Positions 1 to 8,335 are shown, counted from the stretch's first letter. The stretch: DNA of 64,000 nucleotides from Streptomyces sp. TLI_171 (GCF_003610255.1 NZ_RAPS01000001.1:5855001-5919000); one strand, 5' to 3'. Notes: generated by a model not told the origin, from the letters alone. Program-made: numbers and translations.

Positions 1-447
1 ACGGACCCGCTGGTGGTGGCACTGCCGGCCCGCCACCCGCTTGCCGCGCGTCCGCACCTCGGCCCGGCCGACCTGGCAGGCCTTCCGCTGCGACTCGCCC
101 CGCACCGGCACAACCCCGGCTTCCACCAGCTGGTGCGCCGGACCTTTGCCGCCGCCGGCCTCGAACCCGCGTTCGGCCCCGCGTTCACCACCTTGCAGGA
201 GAGCCTGGCGGCCGTCGCCGCCGCCCAGGAGCCGCCGTCCTGGACGCTGTTCGACCCGATCGGCCCGCCGCCGCCCCACAGCGCGCGGATCGTCCTCCGT
301 CCCTGGCGCGGGCCGGGCTCCACGACCGTTCTGCTCACGCCGGGGACCGGTGAGCCCCCGGGGCCGGGTCTCGCCGCGCTGACGGCGGCGCTCCGGGACA
401 GCGTCGGGACGCCGGTGATCGCCGACAAGACGGCCGGCCTGCACTGA
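1..447 (+). CDS. LysR-type regulator, C-terminal fragment (cut by window edge)
   Basis: The frame is open from base 1 and ends at a TGA at 445-447, giving the last 148 residues of a longer protein. The run DPLVVALPARHPLA, followed by LADLAGLPL-like text, is typical of the effector-binding (periplasmic-binding-protein-like) domain of LysR regulators, where the second sub-domain begins. The HTH lies outside the window. The tail is Pro/Gly-rich and not diagnostic. The regulated gene cannot be seen. A LysR assignment is likely but rests on this short segment. Confidence 0.7.
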   Translation, partial: TDPLVVALPARHPLAARPHLGPADLAGLPLRLAPHRHNPGFHQLVRRTFAAAGLEPAFGPAFTTLQESLAAVAAAQEPPSWTLFDPIGPPPPHSARIVLRPWRGPGSTTVLLTPGTGEPPGPGLAALTAALRDSVGTPVIADKTAGLH

Positions 448-487
448 TGCTGACGGGCCGTCACTGAGGGCGGCGTCTGACGGTTGC

Positions 488-567
488 TTGCTCGCCCAGA
501 TTCTTGCTCAGGTGAGCAGAGAGGGCTATCTTCTTGCTCGGGCGAGCAAGAGCTGGCTCGGGCGAGC
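488..567 (+). promoter_or_regulatory. Tandem palindromic operators ahead of the TetR gene
   Basis: Three near-identical palindromes built on TGCTCR-GG-YGAGCA lie at 504-519, 533-550 and 556-567, and a half-site TTGCTCGCCCA lies at 488-498. The middle copy has perfect 8-base arms either side of a GG centre. Centres of the three full sites are about 30 and 20 bases apart. The sites end 15 bases before the TetR start, so autoregulation by that TetR protein is the natural inference. Confidence 0.75.
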
Positions 568-582
568 AGAGAGGGGTGCTCG

Positions 583-1212
583 GTGGGGCGCACGTTCACC
601 GAATCGGCGCGACGGCAGCAGATCGTGGCGGCCGCCATCGAGGTGATCGCGGAGGCGGGGTACGCCAAGGCGTCGTTCGCGCGGATCGCCAAGCAGGCCG
701 GCCTGAGCAGTACCGGGATGATCTCCTACCACTTCAAGGGCAAGGACGACCTGCTGCGCGAGGTGGTGGCGGAGGTGCTGCGGGTCGCCGAGGCGTACAT
801 GCTGCCGAGGATCGACGCGGCACTGGGTCCGCGCGGGCGGATGCGGGCCTTCATCGAGTCCAACATCGAACTGGTGGCCGCGCATCCGCGGGAGCTGGCG
901 GCGCTGGTGGAGATCCTCGGCAGTCAGGCGGACGACGCGGAGGGGCAGTTCGCCGCGAGTCGGCGGGCCGTCATGGACTTCCAGGAGCAGTTGGTCCGCA
1001 AGGCGCAGGAGGACGGCGAGTACGGCCCGTTCGACGCCCGGGTGCTGGTGACGGCGGTCCGCGGGGCGATCGACGCGGTGCTGGTGCGGGTGCTGCGCGA
1101 GCCGGAACTCGACGTGGCCACCAGCGCACGGGAGTTGGCGGATCTCTTCGACCGGGCGGTCCGTCCGGCGGAGGTCTGCATGGAAGCGCATCGGATTCTG
1201 GGGGAAGAGTGA
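583..1212 (+). CDS. TetR/AcrR-family transcriptional regulator
   Basis: A 209-residue TetR-type repressor. The N-terminal HTH spans about residues 10-55 (RRQQIVAAAIEVIAEAGY, then SYHFKGKDDLLREV, the classical end of the TetR recognition region), followed by an all-helical ligand-binding domain. The GTG at 583 is chosen because the match to TetR proteins starts just after it, and a purine-rich GAGAGGGG precedes it. The open frame to 484 would translate the operator repeats. The stop overlaps the ATG of the next gene (TGATG), so the two are probably co-transcribed and the membrane protein is the likely controlled target. The ligand is unknown. Confidence 0.88.
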   Translation: MGRTFTESARRQQIVAAAIEVIAEAGYAKASFARIAKQAGLSSTGMISYHFKGKDDLLREVVAEVLRVAEAYMLPRIDAALGPRGRMRAFIESNIELVAAHPRELAALVEILGSQADDAEGQFAASRRAVMDFQEQLVRKAQEDGEYGPFDARVLVTAVRGAIDAVLVRVLREPELDVATSARELADLFDRAVRPAEVCMEAHRILGEE

Positions 1213-2012
1213 TGAGCGAACAGCAGGTGCGGGCGGAAGCGGTCGGGGCAGCGGGGGCCGGGGCCGGGGCGACGGCCGAGTCGGCCGGAGCGGTGGGGGA
1301 GGCGGTGGCGGCCCGGGCGGAGCTGCCGCGCGGCGCGGACGGGCGGGTGGACTGGGCGGCGTACGCGGGCGACGGGGCGACGCCGAAGGAGCGGGCGGCG
1401 CGCGGGAAGCGGCAGTTGCTGCGGTCGCTGCTGTTCGAGCTGGGCGTGCCGTTGGCCGCCTATTACGTGTTGCTGGGCCTGGGCGCCGGGCAGTGGGCGG
1501 CGATCACGCTGAGCGGCCTGGCCGCCCTGCCGTGGCTGCTGTACGGCCTGGCCAGGAACCGGCGGTTGGACCCGATGCCGGTGTTCGCGCTGGTGCTGAT
1601 CGCGGTGGGTGCGCTGCTCTCGGTTGTCACCGGCAGCCCGCGGGTGCTGCTGGTGCGTGACAGCTGGGTGTTCGGCGTGATCGGCCTGTGGGTGCTGGGC
1701 AGCCTGCTGACCCGCCGTCCGTTCATGCTCGGGGCGGGCCGCTCGGTGGTGGCCGCGAAGATCGGCCCGGTCGGCGCGGACGCCTGGGCCGGCCAGTGGC
1801 AGTACGACGCGGTCTTCCGCCGTCACCTGCGCCTGCTGACCGTGGTGTGGGGCTGCGGCTTCGCGCTGGACGCCCTGGTGCGGGTGGCGTTCGCGCTGAC
1901 GCTGCCGATCGGCGCGGTCCCGCTGGTGAACACCCTGCAGTGGCTGGCGGTGCTGGGCGGCCTGTTCGGCTTCCACTTCTGGTACATCAGGCGCCACGGC
2001 CTGGAGGTCTGA
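1212..2012 (+). CDS. VC0807-type multi-pass membrane protein
   Basis: A 266-residue protein with an Ala/Gly-rich hydrophilic N-terminus (about 70 residues) followed by five or six hydrophobic helices. Segments such as LLFELGVPLAAYYVLLGLG and the ending FHFWYIRRHGLEV match the VC0807-family pattern, whose function is not established. The start ATG overlaps the TetR stop, implying translational coupling. Its place behind a TetR gene suggests a role in drug or lipid export or membrane adaptation, but nothing in the sequence shows a substrate. Confidence 0.75.
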   Translation: MSEQQVRAEAVGAAGAGAGATAESAGAVGEAVAARAELPRGADGRVDWAAYAGDGATPKERAARGKRQLLRSLLFELGVPLAAYYVLLGLGAGQWAAITLSGLAALPWLLYGLARNRRLDPMPVFALVLIAVGALLSVVTGSPRVLLVRDSWVFGVIGLWVLGSLLTRRPFMLGAGRSVVAAKIGPVGADAWAGQWQYDAVFRRHLRLLTVVWGCGFALDALVRVAFALTLPIGAVPLVNTLQWLAVLGGLFGFHFWYIRRHGLEV

Positions 2013-2109
2013 GGCCGGGAGGTCGGGCCCGCCGCACCGCCGCATGTAGTGACTGACAGTCAACAGCGCTGCAGAAAACCAGGTTTGACGTCCGACAGTG
2101 GAAATCCCG

Positions 2110-2139
2110 GTGACGGCGGCGGCCGGGCGTGCCTAGACT
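2110..2139 (+). promoter_or_regulatory. Candidate housekeeping promoter for leader ORF and EF-G paralogue
   Basis: A GTGACG -35-like hexamer at 2110-2115 and TAGACT at 2134-2139 are separated by 18 bases. This fits the streptomycete HrdB-type pattern (TTGACN/TAGNNT). It would start a transcript near 2146, about 330 bases before the EF-G-like start. Confidence 0.45.
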
Positions 2140-2210
2140 CGGCTCGCCGCAAGACGCCCGGGCCGGATGGCCGTCGGGCGCACCGTGACGTGGAGAGGGA
2201 GGGACCGGCC

Positions 2211-2306
2211 GTGCGCAGCACCGCTGTCGTCGTTCCCCCGTCGCGGTTCGAGGTGATCCTGGTGTCCTCGGCAGGCCGGCGCCCGCTGCGCGGCCGGTGC
2301 CGGTAG
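2211..2306 (+). CDS. Putative 31-residue leader peptide (upstream ORF)
   Basis: GTG at 2211 follows a strong purine run (GGAGAGGGAGGGA, 2192-2204) at ribosome-binding distance. The product is 31 residues: a Val/Pro segment (TAVVVPP), then an Arg-rich end (GRCR). It lies between a promoter-like element and the EF-G-like gene, with inverted repeats after it. Leader peptides of this sort can couple ribosome stalling to expression of the next gene. The function here is inference; it could be a chance ORF. Confidence 0.4.
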   Translation: MRSTAVVVPPSRFEVILVSSAGRRPLRGRCR

Positions 2307-2476
2307 GAACCACGAGCTCTCCCGTCCTTCCTTCCCGTCCCGCCGGCCCGTTCGAGGGCCGCCGGTGGGCGCGTGCGCGCCGACCGTGAGATCGGGCGGG
2401 GAGGGACGGTCCGAGGCTCGTGGCGCCGTGAATCGCGCTGCCGATTCCAGGAAAGAACCCCGAAGGGCCCCGGGCC

Positions 2477-4567
2477 ATGCGCACCGACCTCATCACCACC
2501 AGCACCAGCACCAGCACCACCACCGCTGTCGCCACCGCGATCGGCGTGGTCCGCAACCTCGGCATCCTCGCCCACGTGGACGCCGGGAAGACCACCGTGA
2601 CCGAGCGCGTGCTGTTCCTGACGGGCGCGACGCACAAGCGCGGCGAGGTCCACGACGGCACCACCGTCACCGACTTCGACCCGCAGGAGCGCGACCGCGG
2701 CATCACGATCTCCGCCGCCGCGGTCAGCTGCCGGTGGGACGGCCACCTGCTGAACCTGATCGACACCCCGGGCCACGTGGACTTCGCCGACGAGGTCGAG
2801 CGCTCGCTGCGCGTGCTGGACGGCGCGGTGGCGGTGTTCGACGCGGTGGCGGGCGTCGAGCCGCAGAGCGAATCGGTGTGGCGGCAGGCCGACCGGCACG
2901 GGGTGCCCCGGATCGCGTTCGTCAACAAGATGGACCGGCCCGGCGCGGACCTGGACGCCGCCGTCGCGTCCGTCCGGGAGAAGCTGCACCCGGTGCCGCT
3001 GGCCGTGCAGCTGCCGATCGGCCGGGAGAGCGGGTTCACCGGCGTCGTCGACCTGGTCGAGCTGCGCGCGCTGACCTGGCCGGACGGCCCCGAAGGCGTC
3101 GAAGGCGTACAAGTGGGCGAGGTCCCGGCGGAGTTGGCGGACGAGGCGGGTCGGCGGCGGGCCGCCCTGGTGGAGGCCGTCGCCGAGCTGCACCCCGGCG
3201 CGCTGGAGGAGTACTGCGCCACCGGCACGCTGGCGGGCGGCACCCTGCGCCGTGCGCTGCGTCACCTCACGGGCGACGGGCAGGCCGTGGTGGTGCTCTG
3301 CGGTTCGGCGTACCGCAACCGCGGCATCGAGCCGCTGCTGGACGCGGTGGCGGCGTACCTGCCGTCCCCGCTGGACGTCCCGTCGGTGCGCGGGGAGTTC
3401 GACGGCGGCGTGCTGGAACGCGCCGCCGATCCCGAACAGCCTTTCTCCGCGCTGGTGTTCAAGGTCTCCGCGAGCACCACTGGGCGGCTCAGCAGCCTGC
3501 GCATCTACTCCGGCACGCTACGGAAGGGGGACACCGTGCTCGACGCGCGCACCGGCCGCACCGAGCGGATCGGCCGGATCCTGCGGGTGCAGGCCGACCG
3601 GCACAGCGAGACCGACACGGCCGTGGCCGGGGACATCGTCGCGGTGGTCGGGCCGAAGGCGGCCAAGGCCGGCGCCACGCTGTGCGCCCCGGGCGCGCCG
3701 CTGGTGCTGGAACCGGCGGTCGCCGCCGACCCGGTGGTGACCGTCGCGGTCGAGGCCAGGCGTTCGGTCGACAGCGACCGGCTGGCGGCCGCGCTGGCCA
3801 GGCTGGCCGAGGAGGACCCGTCCCTGGTGGTCGGGACCGACCCGGAGAGCGGGCAGCGGGTGCTGTCCGGCATGGGCGAACTGCACCTCGAGGTCGCGGT
3901 GGAGAAGCTCCGCCGGGCCGGGCTGGAGGTCACCGTCGGACGGCCGAAGGTCGCCTACCGGGAGACCCTCTCCGCCACGGTGGCCGGCCTGGTCCTGCGG
4001 CACGTCAAACAGGACGGCGGCGCAGGGCAGTTCGCGCACATCGTGGTCGACGTCGCGCCGCTCGGCGAACCCGGGACGGACGGCTTCGAGTTCCGCTCCG
4101 CCGTCACCGGCGGGCGGGTCCCGCAGGAGTTCGTGCAGGCCGTCGAGGCGGGCTGCCGGGACGCCCTGGCGGACGGCCCGCTCGGCCACCCGGTCACCGG
4201 GGTCCGGGTCACCCTCACCGACGGGTCGACCCACGTCAAGGACTCCAGCGACCTGGCGTTCCGCACCGCCGGGCGGCTCGCCCTGCGCGAGGCGCTGCGG
4301 CGCGGCGGGCCGGTGCTGCTGGAGCCCGTCGTGGAGGTCACCGCCACCGTCCCGCCGGACAGCGTCGGCGGTGTCCTCGGCGACCTGGCCGCCCGGCGCG
4401 GCCGGGTGCAGGGCTCCGACCCGCGCGGCGGCAGCGCCGTGCTGACGGCGACCGTGCCGCTGGCCGAACTCTTCGGCTACGCGGGCGCCTTGCGCGGTCG
4501 CACGCAGGGCCGGGGCACGTTCACCACCCGGCCCGCCGGGTACGCCGTGGCGCCGCGCGAGCAGTAG
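2477..4567 (+). CDS. Elongation factor G paralogue (translational GTPase)
   Basis: A 696-residue translational GTPase of full EF-G length. G1 AHVDAGKTT (residues 32-40), G3 DTPGHVDF, G4 NKMDRP and a G5-like GSA are all intact. They are followed by domain II, domain III, domain IV (VKDSSDLAFRTAG) and domain V ending LRGRTQGRGTFTT. Ribosomal protection proteins share this fold, so a role in antibiotic tolerance is possible; the switch-I text (HKRGEVHDG, QERDRGITI) is EF-G-like. The first 25 residues are a Thr/Ser repeat (TTSTSTSTTT) absent from ordinary EF-G, so a later GTG near 2547 could be the true start. The gene stands alone, away from rpsL/tuf, as expected of a secondary copy. Confidence 0.85.
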   Translation: MRTDLITTSTSTSTTTAVATAIGVVRNLGILAHVDAGKTTVTERVLFLTGATHKRGEVHDGTTVTDFDPQERDRGITISAAAVSCRWDGHLLNLIDTPGHVDFADEVERSLRVLDGAVAVFDAVAGVEPQSESVWRQADRHGVPRIAFVNKMDRPGADLDAAVASVREKLHPVPLAVQLPIGRESGFTGVVDLVELRALTWPDGPEGVEGVQVGEVPAELADEAGRRRAALVEAVAELHPGALEEYCATGTLAGGTLRRALRHLTGDGQAVVVLCGSAYRNRGIEPLLDAVAAYLPSPLDVPSVRGEFDGGVLERAADPEQPFSALVFKVSASTTGRLSSLRIYSGTLRKGDTVLDARTGRTERIGRILRVQADRHSETDTAVAGDIVAVVGPKAAKAGATLCAPGAPLVLEPAVAADPVVTVAVEARRSVDSDRLAAALARLAEEDPSLVVGTDPESGQRVLSGMGELHLEVAVEKLRRAGLEVTVGRPKVAYRETLSATVAGLVLRHVKQDGGAGQFAHIVVDVAPLGEPGTDGFEFRSAVTGGRVPQEFVQAVEAGCRDALADGPLGHPVTGVRVTLTDGSTHVKDSSDLAFRTAGRLALREALRRGGPVLLEPVVEVTATVPPDSVGGVLGDLAARRGRVQGSDPRGGSAVLTATVPLAELFGYAGALRGRTQGRGTFTTRPAGYAVAPREQ

Positions 4568-4580
4568 GCGCGGCCGCTGC

Positions 4581-4617
4581 CCGGCCCCGTTCGGTCCGCC
4601 GGACGGGGCGGGGCCGG
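4581..4617. terminator. Hairpin between convergent genes
   Basis: Arms CCGGCCCCG (4581-4589) and CGGGGCCGG (4609-4617) pair perfectly around a 19-base loop that can itself fold. The hairpin sits between the EF-G-like gene (+) and the LuxR-type gene (-), so it may end both transcripts. Confidence 0.6.
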
Positions 4618-4650
4618 CTGTACTGACCGTGGCCCGGCGTTGCGCCGCAG

Positions 4651-5331
4651 TCAGTGCAGCCAGCCGCGCTCGGCGGCGCGGGCCCCGGCCTGGAAGCGGC
4701 TGCGGGCGCCCAGCACCTCCAGGGCCTCTGCGGTCAGCCGTCTGACGGTCCGGTCGGAGACGCCGAGCTTTCGCGCCGCCACCACGTCGGTGTCGCCCGA
4801 CCGGAGGATCCGCAGCAGCGCGTAGTGCTGCGCCGTCATGCCGTTGCCGTCCCGTCCCCGGGCGTGGCTCAGCGGCGCGGCGCCCTGCCACAGCTGCTCG
4901 AACAGCGCGCACAGCGCGGCGACCGGGCCGCGGCCGTGCAGCACGGCGGCGGTGTCGGGCCGGTCCGGGTCGAGCGGGAGGACGGCGGTGTGCCGGTCCA
5001 CCACGGTCATCCGGATCGGCAGCGCGGTCGCGGTGCGCACCTGCCCGCCGAGCCGTACGAGGTGCTGCGCGTGGTCGAGGGTGGGCCGGTGGGCGCGTGC
5101 CGAGTCCAGGTACAGGGCGCGCACCTCGACGCCCCGGGCGAGCGCGTCCTCGGCCGGCGGCTGCCGGTCGGGACGGTCGTCGGGGACGACCACCAGCAGC
5201 TGGGTGCGGGCCGCGGCGTCGAGTTCGGCGAGGCGCACCCGGACGGCATCGGCTCCGAGCAGGGGTTCGGTTCGGACCGGGGATCCGTCGGCGGTGGTGT
5301 CGCGACCGACCGCACCGAGGGCAGCAGGCAT
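4651..5331 (-). CDS. LuxR-type regulator with TrmB/PLD-like sensor region
   Basis: A 226-residue protein. The C-terminal third (about 160-226) is a LuxR/GerE-type HTH, with text such as LLRILRSGDTDVVAARKLGVSDRTVRRLTAEA. The N-terminal part (LLGADAVRVRLAELDAAARTQLLVVVPD, then GVEVRALYLDS and RTATALPIRMTVVDRHTAVLPLD) resembles the TrmB/phospholipase-D-like sensor domain of a widespread streptomycete group of single-HTH regulators. There is no phosphorylatable receiver domain. A DasR-like palindrome lies about 100 bases upstream. Its targets are unknown. Confidence 0.75.
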   Translation of the reverse strand: MPAALGAVGRDTTADGSPVRTEPLLGADAVRVRLAELDAAARTQLLVVVPDDRPDRQPPAEDALARGVEVRALYLDSARAHRPTLDHAQHLVRLGGQVRTATALPIRMTVVDRHTAVLPLDPDRPDTAAVLHGRGPVAALCALFEQLWQGAAPLSHARGRDGNGMTAQHYALLRILRSGDTDVVAARKLGVSDRTVRRLTAEALEVLGARSRFQAGARAAERGWLH

Positions 5332-5429
5332 CTCAACCGCCGTTCGGAACGCGGTGGTTGTGGCGGCCGTGGCCGGGACAGCTCACCGTGTGCATCGCCG
5401 CCGTTCCTCCACCTCTCCGACCGTTCAGC

Positions 5430-5445
5430 CTAGGTCTAGACCATT
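5430..5445. promoter_or_regulatory. DasR-like (dre) palindrome
   Basis: The site CTAGGTCTAGACCATT has a perfect 10-base palindromic core GGTCTAGACC (5433-5442). It matches 12 of 16 positions of the dre consensus ACTGGTCTAGACCACT as I remember it. It lies about 100 bases upstream of the minus-strand LuxR-type start at 5331. Control by the N-acetylglucosamine-responsive GntR regulator DasR is inferred from the motif alone. Confidence 0.5.
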
Positions 5446-5541
5446 GGGGCGGTTGGTGTCAAAGGGCATGCGAACCAGCCGGGTTCGCCGACCCGAGCGA
5501 TGAAGTGCTGCCGATGGCAACGGGGTTGCCGCGGACGGCAG

Positions 5542-5573
5542 CCGGCCCGGACGCCGATGGGCGTCCGGGCCGG
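5542..5573 (-). terminator. Strong hairpin after the phospholipase C gene
   Basis: A perfect 14-base-pair GC-rich stem (5542-5555 with 5560-5573) closes a GATG loop. It begins 41 bases past the phospholipase stop on the minus strand. No long T-run follows, which is common in actinomycetes. Confidence 0.75.
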
Positions 5574-5613
5574 GGGAGTTGCGGTGGCCGGGGGGGTGGC
5601 GTGGACGGGCGGG

Positions 5614-7674
5614 TCAGTAGGTGACGATGCCCGGGTCCGAGAGGGACGGGGCGCCGGTCTCGACGTGACCGGCCAGGCGGCGGACGAAGTCGGCGCTCTG
5701 GTCGGAGGTGATGGTCAGGTCGTACCAGTGCCGGCAGGTGGAGAGGTTCGCGGTGAAGCTGACGGTGGCGCCGCGGGCGACCGTGACGGTCTGCGGCGTG
5801 CCCGCGTAGGCGTTGCTGACGGTGAGGACCGCGGTGGCGCTGGCCGGGTTGGTGAAGGTCAGGTCCAGGTTGCCGGTGGCGGCGTTGTGGCGGGCGGTGA
5901 CCTCCGGGCCCGCGGTCTTGCCGGGGTTGCGGAAGCGGCGCAGGAACCCGTTCGGGCCGAACACGGTGAGGTCGGTGACGCCCTTGGAGTACGTGGTGTT
6001 CCAGGCGTCGGAGACGGACTTGCCGGCCTCGGCGGTGTACGTCCACGGGCCGTCGGTGCGGTTCGCCGAGGTGATCAGGAACTGGGCGCCCGCGGCCGCG
6101 CCGCCGCTGAACGTCAGCGCGTACTTGCCGGTCGACACGTCGGCCGAACCGTCCACGTAGGGCGCGTACTTGAGCGGACGGGTGGGCTTGGCGCCGGCCT
6201 CCTGCTTCGGCATGGAGCCGGTCGCGGGCGGGGTCGGCACGTAGTCGGCGTGCCGATTGCCGTCGGCCGGCTTGTAGGCCGCGGTGGACGGCAGCGAAGC
6301 GGGGGCGGCGTTCGACGCGGTGAAGTCGAAGGCCGAGGTGAGGTCGCCGCAAATGGCGCGCCGCCAGGGCGAGATGTGCGGCTCCATGACGCCGAAGCGC
6401 TGCTCCATGAAGCGGATGATCGAGGTGTGGTCGAAGGTCTCCGAGCAACTGTAGCCGCCGGTGCTCCACGGCGACACCACGATCATCGGCACCCGCTGCC
6501 CGAGGCCGTACGGCCCGGCCGCGTAACTCGCGTTGCCCGCGAACCAGTCGGCGCCCGTGGCGACGGTGGACAGGCCCTGGCCGGCGGAGGACGGCGGGAA
6601 CGGCGGCACCACGTGGTCGAAGAAGCCGTCGTTCTCGTCGTAGGTGATGAACAGCGCGGTGCGGGCCCACACGTCCGGGTTGGAGGTGAGCGCGTCCAGC
6701 ACCTGCGAGACGTACCAGGCGCCGTAGTTGGCCGGCCAGTTGGGGTGCTCGGTGTACGCCTCGGGGGCGGCGATCCAGGAGATCTTGGGCAGCGTCCCGG
6801 CCTGCACGTCGGCGCGCAGCTTGTCGAACAGCCCTTCGCCGGCCTTCGCGTTCGTGCCGGTGCGGGCCTTCTCGTAGAGCGCCGAACCGGGCTGCGCGTT
6901 GCGGTAGTTGTTGAAGTAGAGCAGCGAGTTGTCGCCGTAGTTGCCGCGGTAGGGGTCGCTGATCCAGCCCCAGGAGCCGGCCGCGTTCAGACCGTCGCCG
7001 ATGTCCTGGTAGATCTTCCAGGACACGCCCGCGGCCTCCAGCCGCTCAGGGTAGGTGGTCCAGGAGTAGCCCGCCTCCTGGTTGCCGAGCACCGGGCCGC
7101 CGCCGGTGGCGTCGTTGCCGGTGTAGCCGGTCCACATGTAGTAGCGGTTCGGGTCGGTGGAGCCGATGAACGAACAGTGGTAGGCGTCGCAGAGGGTGAA
7201 GGCGTCGGCGAGCGCGTAGTGGAACGGGATGTCCTGGCGGGTCAGGTACGCCATCGTGGTGGCCGTCTTGGCGGGCACCCACTGGTCGTACTTGCCGTTG
7301 TTGAACGCCTTGTGGCCGCCCGCCCAGTCGTGGTTCAGGTCCTGGACGAACTGCATGCCGAGGTCGTTGACCTGCGGCCGGAACGGCAGGATCTCCTTCT
7401 TCGCGCTGTTGGTCTGGTACCAGACCGGCTTTCCGCTGGGCAGCGTCACCGGACGCGGGTCGCCGAAGCCGCGGACGCCCTTCATCGAGCCGAAGTAGTG
7501 GTCGAAGGAGCGGTTCTCCTGCATCAGCACCACGATGTGCTCGACATCCTGGATGGTGCCCGTCGTGCCCTGCGGGGCGATCGACGCGGCCCGCGCGATG
7601 CTGGGAGCCAGCGAGGAGAACGCGACGCTCGCGCCGGCCAGTTGGAGGAAACGGCGCCGATTCAGTTCAGCCAT
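5614..7674 (-). CDS. Phosphocholine-type phospholipase C, Tat-exported
   Basis: A 686-residue secreted phospholipase C of the acid-phosphatase-like (phosphoesterase) family. The N-terminus carries a twin-arginine signal (NRRRFLQLAGAS) and an AXA-type end (SIARA). The core contains IVVLMQENRSFDHYFGS, the family's metal/nucleophile region, and FITYDENDGFFDHVVPP further on. Two C-terminal DUF756-like beta domains follow (about residues 500-580 and 595-680), as in bacterial phosphocholine-specific enzymes. The length is normal for the family. The expected role is hydrolysis of phosphatidylcholine or sphingomyelin outside the cell to release choline phosphate. The gene is monocistronic, with a hairpin after the stop. 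Confidence 0.9.
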   Translation of the reverse strand: MAELNRRRFLQLAGASVAFSSLAPSIARAASIAPQGTTGTIQDVEHIVVLMQENRSFDHYFGSMKGVRGFGDPRPVTLPSGKPVWYQTNSAKKEILPFRPQVNDLGMQFVQDLNHDWAGGHKAFNNGKYDQWVPAKTATTMAYLTRQDIPFHYALADAFTLCDAYHCSFIGSTDPNRYYMWTGYTGNDATGGGPVLGNQEAGYSWTTYPERLEAAGVSWKIYQDIGDGLNAAGSWGWISDPYRGNYGDNSLLYFNNYRNAQPGSALYEKARTGTNAKAGEGLFDKLRADVQAGTLPKISWIAAPEAYTEHPNWPANYGAWYVSQVLDALTSNPDVWARTALFITYDENDGFFDHVVPPFPPSSAGQGLSTVATGADWFAGNASYAAGPYGLGQRVPMIVVSPWSTGGYSCSETFDHTSIIRFMEQRFGVMEPHISPWRRAICGDLTSAFDFTASNAAPASLPSTAAYKPADGNRHADYVPTPPATGSMPKQEAGAKPTRPLKYAPYVDGSADVSTGKYALTFSGGAAAGAQFLITSANRTDGPWTYTAEAGKSVSDAWNTTYSKGVTDLTVFGPNGFLRRFRNPGKTAGPEVTARHNAATGNLDLTFTNPASATAVLTVSNAYAGTPQTVTVARGATVSFTANLSTCRHWYDLTITSDQSADFVRRLAGHVETGAPSLSDPGIVTY

Positions 7675-7800
7675 GGGTGAATCGCCTCTGCGGGTGAGGG
7701 GTGGGTGGGCGGTGCCCCTCAGGACAGCGCGCCCGGGGTACCGCCCGGCGGCCCGCTCGTGACTGACCGGCGTACGTCAAACGAACGCCTTGAGTTGTTC

Positions 7801-7841
7801 GGACAAGTCCGCCCAGCTTGTCCCCATCTTGTACAGACAAG
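7801..7841. promoter_or_regulatory. Inverted repeats upstream of phospholipase C
   Basis: GGACAAG (7801-7807) pairs with CTTGTCC (7817-7823), and CTTGT/ACAAG (7828-7841) forms a second overlapping dyad. The cluster is 127-167 bases upstream of the phospholipase start on the minus strand. It may be an operator; no regulator can be named. Confidence 0.35.
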
Positions 7842-7905
7842 GTCATTCGACCTGTCCGGGACGGGGATTGACGGCGCCTCGACCCGCCACTGGTGAGTCG
7901 ACGTG

Positions 7906-8319
7906 CTACTGCGCGTCGGCGGCGAGGGTCTCCGCAGTCGCCTCGGCGGTGATCCGGTCGAACTGGGCGCCCATCGCCTCCGCCAGCGCGTGGGCGGCCG
8001 ACAGCGGCCGGACCATCACGGTGAACTCGTCGATCAGCCCGTCCTCGTCGAAGTGCAGGAAGTCGCAGCCGTGCACCTCACGACCGTCGACCGTCGCCCG
8101 GAACACCAGCGCGTGGTCGCGGCCGCCCGGGTCGGCGATCTCCCGCTCGTACCGGAAGTCCTCGAAGACCCGCAGCACCGCGCGCAGGATCGCGGCCGTG
8201 ATCGGCTTGCCCGGGTACGGCTTGAACGCGACGGGGCTGCTGAACACGACGTCGTCGGCGAGCAGGGCGATCACGGCCTGCTCGTCACGGGCCTCGACGG
8301 CCTGGCGGAACGGGTGCAT
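7906..8319 (-). CDS. SnoaL-like/NTF2-fold protein
   Basis: A 137-residue single-domain protein. The pattern FRQAVEARDEQAVIALLADDVVFSSPVAFKPYPG near the N-terminus, then VHGCDFLHFDEDGLIDEFTVMVRPL, is the NTF2/SnoaL fold used by polyketide cyclases, isomerases and many uncharacterised proteins. A good AGGAGA ribosome site precedes the ATG. It is divergent from a PadR gene, and the shared intergenic region carries two copies of a 20-base repeat, so the PadR protein probably controls it. The substrate cannot be predicted. Confidence 0.8.
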   Translation of the reverse strand: MHPFRQAVEARDEQAVIALLADDVVFSSPVAFKPYPGKPITAAILRAVLRVFEDFRYEREIADPGGRDHALVFRATVDGREVHGCDFLHFDEDGLIDEFTVMVRPLSAAHALAEAMGAQFDRITAEATAETLAADAQ

Positions 8320-8335
8320 GGCGGGTCTCCTGGAT

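Larger units (their letters stand above)
2013..2476 (+). other. Long non-coding leader region before the EF-G paralogue
   Basis: A 464-base gap holding, in order, a 13-base palindrome TGACTGACAGTCA (2050-2062), a promoter-like pair (2110-2139), a short upstream ORF (2211-2306) and GC-rich inverted repeats, including GGCGCG-TG-CGCGCC (2368-2381). No other convincing gene is visible. The arrangement resembles a transcript leader with attenuation potential. Confidence 0.5.

Noticed and set aside
2477..4567. Tet(M)/OtrA-type tetracycline-resistance protein
   Set aside because: The switch and domain IV text are EF-G-like and the length (696) exceeds typical ribosome-protection proteins. A resistance role is possible but not supported.
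4651..5331. DrmC (phospholipase D nuclease) candidate
   Set aside because: The N-terminal region is only PLD/TrmB-like in outline, there is no HxK motif, and a LuxR-type HTH ends the protein; it is also far from the island.
5500..7680. 726-residue open frame on the plus strand
   Set aside because: It lies wholly opposite the phospholipase C gene and its Gly/Arg/Val-rich text is the usual shadow of high-GC coding DNA.
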